Shown piece by piece: positions 46,160-54,666 of a DNA stretch of 64,000 bases. Source of the stretch: an uncultured Acidobacteriia bacterium (lineage in GTDB: Bacteria > Acidobacteriota > Terriglobia > Bryobacterales > Bryobacteraceae). Both the position numbers and the translations under genes were made by a program. The DNA lies in assembly GCA_903907865.1 (NCBI GenBank), contig CAIVPR010000114.1:1-64000 (forward strand), written 5' to 3'. Each line of letters begins with the position of its first letter. Within the stretch, counting starts at the first letter, position 1. The notes below the pieces were generated by a model. The model ran no database searches and was not told the origin of the DNA. It saw nothing but the letters and a program-made list of their open reading frames with translations.

Positions 46160-46222
46160 CTACTTCACCTTTTCTTTTTTGGGCTTCTTGGTTTCCTTCT
46201 TGCGGTCCATTCCTTTGGCCAT
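46160..46222 (-). CDS. 20-residue lysine-rich peptide
   Basis: A complete 21-codon frame encodes MAKGMDRKKETKKPKKEKVK. The AGGGAG ribosome site lies nine bases before the ATG, better than at most larger genes here. Half the residues are Lys. Its opening resembles MAKGxDxKKExKK small proteins that I recall from diverse bacteria, where function is unknown. It is upstream of the tgpA-like gene by 53 bases on the same strand. A nucleic-acid or ribosome-binding peptide is a guess. Confidence 0.5.
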   Translation of the reverse strand: MAKGMDRKKETKKPKKEKVK

Positions 46223-46295
46223 GCGAAACAGCTCCCTTCGTTTTGATTATGAACCGGCGGGAGCGTTTTGGCAAAGGGGCCTCGTCGAGAACGCT

Positions 46296-46601
46296 TCAGC
46301 GGGCGTCCGCGATGGCCCGCAGGATGAGTTTCTCCACCTCGGGTTGGGGGAGGTCGGTACTGATGAACAGCTCCTGGCGCGCGCCGTTGCAGAGTCCGAT
46401 GGCCTTCCAACCGTTCTGCGTGGCGACGGTGACGCGGACTTTGACGTCGCCCTTGGCGTCGCGGACGGGGCGGATGACGCCGGGGATGATGGAGCGGATT
46501 TGGTCGGACTCGACGATGCGCAGGAGGACGGGACGGAGGTCGTCCAGGATGCTGTGCTCGATTTTGAGTTTGCCTTGCGCGGTGCGGAGCCGGAACGCCA
46601 T
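46296..46601 (-). CDS. DUF2103-like small protein
   Basis: This 101-residue protein has the pattern KLKIEHSILDDLRPVLLRIV, then IRSIIPGVIRPVRDAKGDVK and WKAIGLCNGARQELFIST. It matches my recollection of DUF2103, described as a predicted metal-binding family. The function is unknown. It is divergent from the Uma2 gene across 32 bases and is followed by the lysine-rich peptide gene 73 bases downstream. Confidence 0.55.
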   Translation of the reverse strand: MAFRLRTAQGKLKIEHSILDDLRPVLLRIVESDQIRSIIPGVIRPVRDAKGDVKVRVTVATQNGWKAIGLCNGARQELFISTDLPQPEVEKLILRAIADAR

Positions 46602-46621
46602 GGAGTCCTTTTCTTTGAGGT

Positions 46622-46627
46622 TAGAAT
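46622..46627 (+). promoter_or_regulatory. candidate -10 element of Uma2 copy 2
   Basis: TAGAAT is six bases before the ATG, the same spacing as TACAAT at the other Uma2 gene. No ribosome binding site intervenes. Confidence 0.35.
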
Positions 46628-46633
46628 GTAGCT

Positions 46634-47272
46634 ATGGCGCTGTTGATCGAAGAGTCTTGGCTACCGGCAACCATCAACCACCCGCCCATGTCCGATGAGG
46701 ACTTCGCGGAGTTTTGCTCCGAGCATCCGGATCTGTTTTTTGAGATGACCGCCGATGGGGAAATTGTGATCATGCCGCCTCCTTATACTCTCACCGGCGT
46801 TCGTTGCTCCGAGATCAACGGGCAACTTTGGTATTGGAACCGGATGGCGCAACGGGGTGCGTCCGTGGAGGCAACGGGCGGATTTGTGCTTCCGAGCGGG
46901 GCGCGGCGCTCCCCTGACGCGGCTTTGACCACCCACCGCCGCATCGTCAAAGTGTCGGCGCGCGAGATGGGTCGCTTTTGGCATGTCTGTCCCAACTTCG
47001 TGGTCGAATTGAAATCCGACCACGACCGGCTTCGCGCCGTGCGCGCCAAGATGCGCGAATGGATCGAAAACGGCGTGGAGCTTGGCTGGCTGATCGATCC
47101 CGACCGCCGGGCCGTCGAGGTTTTCCGTGCCGAAGCGCCGCCCGAGATCCTCCTCGGAATCGACACCATCGCCGGCGAAGGGCCCGTCGAAGGATTCGTA
47201 CTGGATCTGAAGCCCGTCTGGGAGCCCCCGTCCGTCGCGGACCACATGACGGACACGAGCTGGGAAAACTAG
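46634..47272 (+). CDS. Uma2-family (DUF820) putative endonuclease, copy 2
   Basis: This 212-residue paralogue of the protein encoded at 24744-25367 shares an LPATxxxPPM opening, FEMTADGEIVIMPP, RRSPDAALTTHRR (Asp), FVVELKSDHDRL (ExK) and GWLIDPDRRAVEVFR. The putative PD-(D/E)XK residues are intact. The function of the family is unknown. It stands alone, 46 bases before the DUF1553 gene, which may start from its own promoter. Confidence 0.85.
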   Translation: MALLIEESWLPATINHPPMSDEDFAEFCSEHPDLFFEMTADGEIVIMPPPYTLTGVRCSEINGQLWYWNRMAQRGASVEATGGFVLPSGARRSPDAALTTHRRIVKVSAREMGRFWHVCPNFVVELKSDHDRLRAVRAKMREWIENGVELGWLIDPDRRAVEVFRAEAPPEILLGIDTIAGEGPVEGFVLDLKPVWEPPSVADHMTDTSWEN

Positions 47273-47318
47273 CCACCCCCCAACCACGCACCGCGCTTAT
47301 ATGATAGATGTACGCGCG

Positions 47319-49745
47319 ATGATGTATCCGAAGTTTGCACCCCTTTCGATCCTCTTTCTAGTCCCGTTGGCCGGATCCGCAGCCACCGGTTCTGCGGTTT
47401 CCATCCTCCAGGAGCGCTGCGGCCAGTGCCACGGCGACGCGAGCGGCATGGCCGGACTCAAGGTCACCTCGCGCGACGCGCTGCTGCATGGCGGCAACCG
47501 CGGAACCGCACTGGTGCCGGGGAAATCGGCCGACAGCCTCCTCTATAAGGCCGTCGCCCGAACCGGCGAAGTGAAAATGCCCCCGACCGGCGCGTTGGGT
47601 GCCGACGAGGTTGCCGCCATCAAGGAATGGATCGACGCGGGAGCCGTCTGGGGCGACGTCCTAGTATCGAAGACAGCTCCGAGCAACTGGTGGGCGTTCC
47701 GGAAGGCGGTCCGTCCGCTGGTACCCGCCGGTTCGTCGAACCCGATTGACGCCTTCATCGACCAGAAACTGCGCGCAGCAAATCTCGCTCCGGCCCCCGA
47801 GGCCGACCGCCTCACGCTGCTCCGCCGTGCCGCGTACGACCTGACCGGCCTCCCGCCAGCCAAGCAGGACATCGACCAGTTCCTCGGCGACAAAGAGCCG
47901 GGCGCTTGGGACCGCGTGATCGACCGCCTCCTCGCATCGCCGCGATATGGCGAAAAGTGGGGTCGGCACTGGCTCGATCTCGCCCGCTACGGCGATACGG
48001 CAGGTTTCGAGCAGGACCCCTACCTGCTGCTCGCCTGGCGCTACCGCGACTACGTCATCAAGTCGTTCAACGACGACAAGCCCTACGACAAGTTCATCAA
48101 GGAGCAGATTGCGGGCGACGAGTTGTATCCGACCGATCCCGAGGCTAAAACGGGCACCGGGTTCTACCGCGTCGGCACCAACCGCGACATGCTGTTCAAG
48201 GTGGAGGACGTCAACCTGGTGGAGAAGCGCATCGACATGGTCGACACGACTTCCGCCGTGTTCCTCGGCCTGACCGTGGGTTGCGCCCGCTGCCACGACC
48301 ACAAGTTCGACCCGATCCCCCAGAAGGACTACTACCGGCTCCAAGCCGTCTTCCAGCCCGCCGTTGCCGACAAGGTCTTTCTCGACTACAACCCGGCGCG
48401 GAACTACGACATCGCCGAGAACAACCGCAGCTTCCGGCTGTACCAGATCGGCGAGGAGATCGCGACCATCAACAAGAAGTACTCCGAGCCCATCCGCAAG
48501 GAGAAGATCGCCAAGCTGTCCCCCGAGTTGCAGGTTGTCTTCAACACGCCGGAGGCCAAGCGGACGCCGGACCAGAACCAATTGGTGCTGGACAATGCCG
48601 ACAAGGTGAAGGTGGGGCCGGGTGAAATCACCGCCGCGATGGCCGGACCCGAAGGCCAACCCGACCGCGAACGGTTGGACGCTATCGGCAAGCGCCTTGT
48701 GGGCCTGTTTGCCGGGTACGGTCCACCGCCGATGTCCTCGGGGATCATTGACGTGGGCCGGGACGCGCCAAAGACGTTCGTGGCGATCCGGGGCAATCCC
48801 GAGAATTACGGCGAGGAGGTTCAGCCTGGTTTCCTAACGGCGCTGGGCGGCGGCGACATCCCCGAAGCCCCGCTGCACGCGGCATCCACGCTGCGCCGCA
48901 AGGGTCTGGCGGAGTGGATCGCGAGCCCCGACAACCCGCTCACTGCTCGTGTGATGGCGAACCGCATCTGGCAGTTCCATTTCGGAAGCCCGGTGGCGAA
49001 GTCGCCGAGTGATTTCGGCACCCGCGGCGGCCTCCCGACGCACCCTGAATTGCTGGACTGGCTGGCATCGGAATTCGTCGACAAGGGCTGGTCTGTGAAG
49101 CAGATGCACCGGCTGATCATGACGTCCGCAGCTTACAAGCGCGCCGCCACGGTTTCCGACCAGGCGCTGGCGAAGGATCCGGCCAACGAACTGCTTTCGC
49201 ACATGAACCGCCGGCGCTTGGAGGCCGAGGAGATCCGCGATGGGTCGCTGCTCGTCACGGGCGAGTTGAACCTCAAGACGGGGGGCGTGCCGGTGGTGCC
49301 GCCGCTGTCGAAGGAAGAGATGTTCGGCATGATCGGCAACCCGGCCAACGCGTGGATGGTGACCCCGGACAAGACGGAGCACCAGCGCCGCACCATTTAC
49401 CTGCTCTCGCGCCGCACCTTCCAGCAGCCAATGGCCCAGGCCTTCGACGGCCCGGACGGCGTGCTAACTTGCGCGCGCCGCAACGAGAGCACGACGGCCC
49501 CGCAGTCGTTGGCGCTGCTGAACAGCGGCTTTACGATGGACCGGGCGCGGATGCTGGCGACGAAGATCTCGTCGTCCACAGAGGCGTGGGAAAAGATTTT
49601 TGGACGGGCCCCTTCGACGGAGGAACTGGCCGCGGCCGATGCCTTCCTGGCGAAACAGACCGCCCTGCTCGGCTCCCGCGAGGCCGCGCTGGTCGAGCTT
49701 TCCCGCGGACTTCTGAATACGAACGAGTTCCTTTATGTCGATTAA
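47319..49745 (+). CDS. PSD1/DUF1549-DUF1553 cytochrome-type exported protein
   Basis: This 808-residue exported protein has a signal peptide (MMYPKFAPLSILFLVPLAGSA). An N-terminal c-type haem module follows (planctomycete cytochrome, CGQCH, about residues 31-35, with axial Met in VKMPPTGAL). DUF1549 (about 135-330; PRYGEKWGRHWLDLARYGDT) and DUF1553 (about 530-790; NPLTARVMANRIWQFHFG) follow. Such proteins are typical of planctomycetes, verrucomicrobia and acidobacteria. The function is unknown, though polysaccharide breakdown has been proposed. The next gene, DUF1501, overlaps its end by 11 bases, the standard pair. The start could also be 47301 or 47322. Confidence 0.9.
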   Translation: MMYPKFAPLSILFLVPLAGSAATGSAVSILQERCGQCHGDASGMAGLKVTSRDALLHGGNRGTALVPGKSADSLLYKAVARTGEVKMPPTGALGADEVAAIKEWIDAGAVWGDVLVSKTAPSNWWAFRKAVRPLVPAGSSNPIDAFIDQKLRAANLAPAPEADRLTLLRRAAYDLTGLPPAKQDIDQFLGDKEPGAWDRVIDRLLASPRYGEKWGRHWLDLARYGDTAGFEQDPYLLLAWRYRDYVIKSFNDDKPYDKFIKEQIAGDELYPTDPEAKTGTGFYRVGTNRDMLFKVEDVNLVEKRIDMVDTTSAVFLGLTVGCARCHDHKFDPIPQKDYYRLQAVFQPAVADKVFLDYNPARNYDIAENNRSFRLYQIGEEIATINKKYSEPIRKEKIAKLSPELQVVFNTPEAKRTPDQNQLVLDNADKVKVGPGEITAAMAGPEGQPDRERLDAIGKRLVGLFAGYGPPPMSSGIIDVGRDAPKTFVAIRGNPENYGEEVQPGFLTALGGGDIPEAPLHAASTLRRKGLAEWIASPDNPLTARVMANRIWQFHFGSPVAKSPSDFGTRGGLPTHPELLDWLASEFVDKGWSVKQMHRLIMTSAAYKRAATVSDQALAKDPANELLSHMNRRRLEAEEIRDGSLLVTGELNLKTGGVPVVPPLSKEEMFGMIGNPANAWMVTPDKTEHQRRTIYLLSRRTFQQPMAQAFDGPDGVLTCARRNESTTAPQSLALLNSGFTMDRARMLATKISSSTEAWEKIFGRAPSTEELAAADAFLAKQTALLGSREAALVELSRGLLNTNEFLYVD

Positions 49746-51159
49746 CTTGAACCGCAGACAACTGCTTTCGCGCGTCGGAAACGGCTTTGGGATGGCCGCG
49801 CTGGCGGGCATGCTCGACCAGGACGGGCTGTTCGGAGCGGAGGTCAATCCGCTGGCGCCGAGGCCCGCACCGCTGGCCGCGAAGGCCAAGAGCATCATCT
49901 ATCTGTTCATGCACGGCGGGATCAGCCAAGTCGACACGTTCGACCCCAAGCCGGTGCTGAGCAAGAACAGCGGCAAGAACCTGTCGGCGGACCTCGCCAA
50001 GCTGATCAAGACGAGCTTCATCCACGACCCGTCCAAGGCCATTTTGCGCGGCAGCCCGTGGGAGTTCAAGCCCGGCGGTACCTGTGGCACGCCGGTTTCG
50101 GACCTCTACCCCAACGTGCGCGAGAAAATGGACGACATCGTGGTCCTGCGGGGCTGCTACGGCGACCAATTCGACCACGCGCCGGGAATCTACCTGCGCA
50201 GCACCGGGCACCAGTTGCCGGGTCGCCCGTGCCTGGGCTCGTGGGTGACGTACGGGTTGGGCACCGAGAACCAGAATTTGCCCGCGTTCGTGGTGATGTC
50301 GGACGGCTCGACCAAGTCCGGCCCGCCCGCGTATAGCGCCGGATTCCTGCCCGCGGTGTACCAGGGCACGATTTTCCGGGGCGGCGACAGCCCGATCCTG
50401 TACTTGAAGAACCCGGAAGGCATCGCGGACCCGGTGCAGCGGCAGACGCTGGATTTCATCAACCAGGTCGACCGGATGCAGCAACGGACGCGGCCCAACG
50501 ATTCGACTCTGGACGCGCGGATTTCGTCGTACGAACTGGCGTGGCGGATGCAGTCGGCGGCACCGGAAGCGGTCGATATCACCAAGGAGACGGACGCGAC
50601 GAAGAAGTTGTACGGCGTGGGCGACGGCGTGACGGATGACTTCGGGCGCAAGTGCCTGCTGGCGCGGCGTTTGGTGGAGCGCGGAGTGCGCTTCGTGCAG
50701 CTGATTTCCGGCACAAACGTTGGGCAGGACTGGGACGACCAGCATACGGATCTGACCGGCACGCTGGGTCGGATGACGGCGAAGACGGACAAGCCGATCG
50801 CGGCGCTGCTGAAGGATTTGAAGGCGCGCGGGCTGCTGGATTCGACGCTGGTGGTCTGGGGCGGCGAGTTCGGGCGGACCCCACTGGCGCAGGGCGACAA
50901 CGGCCGCGACCACCATCCGTACGGGTTCTCGATGTGGATGGCGGGCGGCGGGATCAAGGGTGGGAAGGCGTTGGGGGCGACCGACGAGTTCGGGGTCGCG
51001 GCCACCGAGATGCGGATCGACGCGCATGACGTGAATGCGACGATCTTGAGGTTGATGGGCATCAACCACAAAGCCTTGACGTATTTGTACCAGGGTCGGG
51101 ATATGCGGTTGACGGATGTGAAGGGCGACGGGGAGTTTTCGGCTAAGCTGGTGGGGTAG
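49735..51159 (+). CDS. DUF1501 Tat-exported protein
   Basis: This 474-residue protein has an N-terminal NRRQLLSRVGNGFGMAALAG twin-arginine signal. The body is sulfatase/alkaline-phosphatase-like: IIYLFMHGGISQVDTFDPKP opens it, and WGGEFGRTPLAQGDNGRDHHPYGF and NGRDHH carry metal-ligand-type residues. DUF1501 genes nearly always follow DUF1553 genes. Here they overlap by 11 bases, so the two products probably work together in the periplasm. The reaction is unknown. Confidence 0.92.
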   Translation: MSINLNRRQLLSRVGNGFGMAALAGMLDQDGLFGAEVNPLAPRPAPLAAKAKSIIYLFMHGGISQVDTFDPKPVLSKNSGKNLSADLAKLIKTSFIHDPSKAILRGSPWEFKPGGTCGTPVSDLYPNVREKMDDIVVLRGCYGDQFDHAPGIYLRSTGHQLPGRPCLGSWVTYGLGTENQNLPAFVVMSDGSTKSGPPAYSAGFLPAVYQGTIFRGGDSPILYLKNPEGIADPVQRQTLDFINQVDRMQQRTRPNDSTLDARISSYELAWRMQSAAPEAVDITKETDATKKLYGVGDGVTDDFGRKCLLARRLVERGVRFVQLISGTNVGQDWDDQHTDLTGTLGRMTAKTDKPIAALLKDLKARGLLDSTLVVWGGEFGRTPLAQGDNGRDHHPYGFSMWMAGGGIKGGKALGATDEFGVAATEMRIDAHDVNATILRLMGINHKALTYLYQGRDMRLTDVKGDGEFSAKLVG

Positions 51160-51174
51160 GAGAGCCGCGATTCC

Positions 51175-51618
51175 ATGACCGTTCAGCAATCTGACCAACT
51201 CTACGACACGGATTTCTTCAACTGGACCCAGGACATGGCGCAGCGGCTCCGTGCACGGGACACCGAGCAACTCGACTGGGAGAACATCGCCGAGGAGATC
51301 GACAGCATGGGCAAGCGCGACTACCGTGCTCTGGGCAGCAGGCTGGAAGTGTTGCTGGCCCACCTGCTGAAGTGGCGGTTCCAAGTGGACAGGCGTTCGA
51401 GAAGCTGGGCCGCGACGATACAGACGCAGCGGACGCGCATCGGGAAGATTGTGGTGGATAGCCCCAGCTTCTTGGCACGGATCGCGGTGGACTTGCCGGA
51501 GGCGTATCGGATGGCAAGACGGCAGGCGTCGATTGAGACCGGAATTCCGGAGGGGAATTTCCCGGAGGAGTGCCCTTGGACGTTTGAGAGTGCGGTTGGG
51601 GAAGATTTGGAATTGTAG
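51175..51618 (+). CDS. DUF29 family protein
   Basis: This 147-residue protein opens LYDTDFFNWTQDMAQRLRAR, then LDWENIAEEIDSMGKRDYRALGSRLEVLLAHLLKW. This is the DUF29 signature, widespread in cyanobacteria and acidobacteria. The function is unknown; the protein is helical and soluble. It lies 15 bases after the DUF1501 gene and may be read from the same transcript, although no functional link is known. Confidence 0.85.
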   Translation: MTVQQSDQLYDTDFFNWTQDMAQRLRARDTEQLDWENIAEEIDSMGKRDYRALGSRLEVLLAHLLKWRFQVDRRSRSWAATIQTQRTRIGKIVVDSPSFLARIAVDLPEAYRMARRQASIETGIPEGNFPEECPWTFESAVGEDLEL

Positions 51619-51659
51619 GCAGCGATGTGGCTGGAACTATGTCCCGTGAGTTGATGAAC

Positions 51660-51797
51660 TCAGACAGCCAAGTGCTCTTCCGCAGCCAGTTCGGCATCAG
51701 TCCGGGCAAACAGAGACGGGAGCCAGCCTTCTTCAATGAACTCGGATTGCCGACGAGCCCAGTCATCGTGAACGGAGGAATCCAGGTCCGTGGTCAG
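51660..51797 (-). CDS. possible 45-residue peptide with CTG start
   Basis: On the minus strand TTGACA (51846-51841) and AAGGAG (51810-51805) precede a CTG seven bases later. A 45-codon frame follows containing DLDSSVHDDWARRQ, FIEEGWLPSLFARTDAEL and AAEEHLAV. It is acidic and soluble. I do not recognise it. The signal combination is suggestive but a CTG start is rare, so confidence is low. Confidence 0.25.
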   Translation of the reverse strand: MTTDLDSSVHDDWARRQSEFIEEGWLPSLFARTDAELAAEEHLAV

Positions 51798-51884
51798 AGT
51801 AAGACTCCTTGGCTCAAGCGTATCGCCGAGCAACGGCATATGTCAAGGAACGAAACCTTGAATGCCACGTTACAATGCTTGGCG

Positions 51885-52412
51885 ATGGGCACCCAAACGC
51901 AGGATTCGCAGGCGTTCAACCGCAAACGTTTGTTGGAACTCGTGCTTCGGCAGTTCCGCATCAGCCGGGATGGCGTCCATGGCCCGAATCATTGGGCTCG
52001 CGTCCGGAAACATGCCCTGACCGTGGGGGCGGCCACTGGGTCGGATCTTCTGGTGGTGGAGCTGTTCGCTTTTCTGCATGACAGCCAGCGCCGCAATGAA
52101 GACGAGGATCCCCTGCACGGCGAACGGGCGGCCGTTTTCGCGGCCTCGCTCAACGGCAGGGAATTCGATCTAAACACCGGGCAACAGGAAAAACTGTATT
52201 TCGCGATCCGTCATCACAGCGACGGGGGCCGCCACCAAGACTCCACAATCCAGACTTGCTGGGATGCGGATCGACTGGATCTAGGAAGGGTCGGAATCAA
52301 GCCGGTCGCCAGGTACTTGTCGGCTGCAGGCGCGAGGGAAATCGAAGCCGCATACCAATGGAGCCTCCAGTGTCCCGACGAATTCGACGTGAGCCTTTGG
52401 GACCTCGTATAG
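51885..52412 (+). CDS. HD-superfamily hydrolase
   Basis: This 175-residue protein has HGPNHWARVRKHALTVGAA (first His), LFAFLHDSQRRNEDEDPLHG (HD pair then His) and CWDADRLDLGRVGI (final Asp), the full H-HD-D metal site. The N-terminal helix LELVLRQFRISRDGVHGPNHW and the AIRHHSD block are typical of one HD subfamily of unknown substrate. The frame is open up to 51627, but that part lacks homologous features, so I placed the start at ATG 51885 near the first recognisable helix. Other starts are possible. Confidence 0.75.
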   Translation: MGTQTQDSQAFNRKRLLELVLRQFRISRDGVHGPNHWARVRKHALTVGAATGSDLLVVELFAFLHDSQRRNEDEDPLHGERAAVFAASLNGREFDLNTGQQEKLYFAIRHHSDGGRHQDSTIQTCWDADRLDLGRVGIKPVARYLSAAGAREIEAAYQWSLQCPDEFDVSLWDLV

Positions 52413-52477
52413 GAGCATGCTCACCCGTGAACGTCTGCCAAGCTTATGGTGTAGAAGCGCCATCCCACACGTGAATC

Positions 52478-52780
52478 CTACGAAAGGCGAGCACGCCAAC
52501 GATTGGGGTCGCGGGAGGTATGGAATACAGCGTACACCGTAACCGATTCTTCCTCCGACACCTCGTAGAACACCACGTAGGGAAACCTGCGTACCAGCGC
52601 CCGACGATACTGTTGGTGGATCGTCGCGTACATTCGCGGCCAGCGGAGAACTTGCTGGATGCAAGCATCGACACAACCCAGAAACTCCTCTCCCAACCCA
52701 ATCCGACGCGTTTCGTACCAGCCGTACGCTTCGGCAAGATCTGCCTCGGCCTCGGGCGCAAGCACCAACTCAGCGGCCAT
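52478..52780 (-). CDS. ParE/RelE-type toxin
   Basis: This 100-residue member of the RelE/ParE superfamily shows EAEADLAEAYGWYETRRIGLGEEFL, CIQQVLRWPRMYATIH and RRALVRRFPYVVFYEVSEEESVTVYAVFH, a textbook pattern. It could inhibit gyrase (ParE-like) or cut mRNA (RelE-like). It overlaps the upstream antitoxin gene by 11 bases. It ends 66 bases from the convergent HD gene. Confidence 0.88.
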   Translation of the reverse strand: MAAELVLAPEAEADLAEAYGWYETRRIGLGEEFLGCVDACIQQVLRWPRMYATIHQQYRRALVRRFPYVVFYEVSEEESVTVYAVFHTSRDPNRWRARLS

Positions 52781-52988
52781 GGAGTTGCCGAACCCTGCGC
52801 TTTACGTCTTCCCAAGACCGGGCAGACGCTGGGGTGTTCTCAAGGTTCGCCTTTCTTTTCGCGAGTTCCAGCTTCTGCCAATCCTCCACCGGGACGTCCG
52901 CGGGTTCACGTGCGATGTCGTCCCAAAGGTCCTCAACTAGCTGCAGCTTCTCGGCGGGGCTCAGTTCAAAGATGGACGTTTCGTGCAT
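52770..52988 (-). CDS. addiction-module antitoxin (TIGR02574-like)
   Basis: This 72-residue protein reads IFELSPAEKLQLVEDLWDDIARE then PVEDWQKLELAKRK and SWEDVKRRV, the standard layout of the small addiction-module proteins that pair with ParE/RelE toxins. The ATG at 52988 has a GGAG site six bases upstream and was preferred over TTG at 53000. The C-terminal helix should mask the toxin. Autoregulation is not evident from the sequence. Confidence 0.85.
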   Translation of the reverse strand: MHETSIFELSPAEKLQLVEDLWDDIAREPADVPVEDWQKLELAKRKANLENTPASARSWEDVKRRVRQLHGR

Positions 52989-53033
52989 TCGGGTCTCCAA
53001 GCTTGCTTCATTGTGCCACGAAAAGTGGAAAAC

Positions 53034-53720
53034 TCAGAACATCAACCCCATGACCGTCTTCACCGACATGTAGAGTACCCAGAGTCCGCCAATGGCACCC
53101 AACGCCAAGCCGTAACTCCACTTCGTTAGCCTCGACAACCCCAGCGACAGCAGTCCGATTTCCAGAAACACCAGCCCGTCCACCGAACTCAACAAGCCAT
53201 AAATCCCCTTGCCCAAGCTGTTCGGGTCCTCGAACGCTGCAGGATTCGTCGGCAGGAGGTTGAGGGAATTGAGTTTCGTCGGGTCGGAGGCTGTGGCCAG
53301 CGCGGCGAATGTCGCCCCGGCAACCACCAGCATGTACGGGAACAGGGCCAGCGCCACCATCGAAAGCATCGGTCCGAAGTCCGGCGGACGGGACGACATC
53401 AGCGCAAACGCATACAGCGCCCCCGCCAAAATCAACTGGAACAGCAGGAACTCGACCGCCAGGAAGACGTACCCGCCCGCGATGTTCCCCGGCCTCGTCA
53501 ACTGTTTCACCAGCGCCGCCGTCTGTTCCGGGTTCATCTTGGCAGCTTGCGCGCCTTGCCGGATCGCGGTCTCGCGTCCAACGTAGTGGGGCACCATCCA
53601 CGACACGGCCACCGCCAGCAACGCATTCAGAATCAAAGGCAGCAGCCACGACGCCGGGCGCGAGGGCAGCGCCTCGAAAAGCGCCGCAGGTCGGAAGAAC
53701 ACTTCGATTAGCGCTCGCAT
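53034..53720 (-). CDS. YIP1-family membrane protein
   Basis: This 228-residue protein has five predicted membrane helices (about 25-45, 90-115, 120-145, 175-195 and 205-225). The N-terminal EVFFRPAALFEALPSRPASWLLPLI is typical of bacterial YIP1-domain proteins. The middle segment EQTAALVKQL is amphipathic. The function in bacteria is unknown. It stands alone and is divergent from mtnP across 88 bases. Confidence 0.75.
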   Translation of the reverse strand: MRALIEVFFRPAALFEALPSRPASWLLPLILNALLAVAVSWMVPHYVGRETAIRQGAQAAKMNPEQTAALVKQLTRPGNIAGGYVFLAVEFLLFQLILAGALYAFALMSSRPPDFGPMLSMVALALFPYMLVVAGATFAALATASDPTKLNSLNLLPTNPAAFEDPNSLGKGIYGLLSSVDGLVFLEIGLLSLGLSRLTKWSYGLALGAIGGLWVLYMSVKTVMGLMF

Positions 53721-53808
53721 GGGGGGACTGCCCGAAGTTTACCATCCGGTTCGAGGAACACTGGCGGGCCAGTTTCGGAACGGAGCGGCGTTCTAAACTG
53801 GAAGTCTC

Positions 53809-54666
53809 ATGGCAAAGATCGGAATCATCGGCGGCAGCGGCCTCTACTCCATGCCCGGCTTCACCGCACAGCGCGAAGAAACTATCGACACCCCCTTCGG
53901 GCCCCCTTCGGACCCCTACGTCGTCGGCCAGCTCGAAGGCCACGAAGTCGCGTTCCTCGCGCGCCACGGACGCGGCCACCGCATCTCGCCGTCGGAGCTG
54001 AACTTCCGCGCCAACATCTATGGAATGAAGGCTTTGGGGGTCGAGCGAATCCTTTCGCTCTCTGCGGTCGGCTCGCTCAAGGAAGAGCACAAGCCCCTCG
54101 ATTTCGTCATCCCCGACCAGTTCTTCGACCGCACGCGCGGCCGCATCTCCACCTTCTTCGGCGAAGGCCTCGTGGCGCACGTCAGCTTCGCCGACCCGGT
54201 CTGCCCGCAGCTTTCGGTCGCCGTCGAGGCCGCCTGCAAGACCGTCGGCGTCAACGTCAAGCGCGGCGGCACCTACCTCTGCATGGAAGGACCGATGTTC
54301 TCCACCAAGGCCGAATCCAACATCTACCGGTCCTGGGGTATGGACGTCATCGGCATGACCAACCTGCAGGAGGCCAAGCTGGCCCGCGAGGCCGAGATCT
54401 GCTACGTCACCGTCGCCATGGTCACCGATTACGACTGCTGGCACGAAGGCCACGACGCGGTCGAGGTCACCGATATCATCCGCGTCCTGCTGCAGAATGC
54501 TTCGAACGCTTGCGGCGTGGTCGCCGAGGCGGTGAAGACGATGCCGGGCGAGCGCACCTGCAAGTGCGGCTCCAGCCTGCAGCACGCGCTGATCACGGAT
54601 AAGAAGGTAGTGCCGGAAGCCACGGTGAGGAAGCTGGGGCCGATTGTCTCCAAGTACTTCATGTAG
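53809..54666 (+). CDS. mtnP: S-methyl-5'-thioadenosine phosphorylase
   Basis: This 285-residue enzyme phosphorolyses methylthioadenosine to adenine and methylthioribose-1-phosphate in methionine salvage. It has IGIIGGSGLYSMPG, FLARHGRGHRISPSELNFRANI, a phosphate-binding site, CMEGPMFSTKAESNIYRSWGMDVIGM and TDYDCWHEGHDAV, all family-typical. It is cytoplasmic. The following glycosyltransferase-like gene overlaps its end, suggesting one operon with yggS and another glycosyltransferase. Confidence 0.93.
   Translation: MAKIGIIGGSGLYSMPGFTAQREETIDTPFGPPSDPYVVGQLEGHEVAFLARHGRGHRISPSELNFRANIYGMKALGVERILSLSAVGSLKEEHKPLDFVIPDQFFDRTRGRISTFFGEGLVAHVSFADPVCPQLSVAVEAACKTVGVNVKRGGTYLCMEGPMFSTKAESNIYRSWGMDVIGMTNLQEAKLAREAEICYVTVAMVTDYDCWHEGHDAVEVTDIIRVLLQNASNACGVVAEAVKTMPGERTCKCGSSLQHALITDKKVVPEATVRKLGPIVSKYFM

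Noticed and set aside
52416-52520. A short plus-strand frame after the HD gene
   Set aside because: It runs antisense into the toxin gene and has neither a conserved pattern nor a convincing ribosome site.
53008-54585. A 525-codon minus-strand frame spanning the YIP1 and mtnP genes
   Set aside because: It covers two well-supported genes in other frames or antisense and has no recognisable domain.
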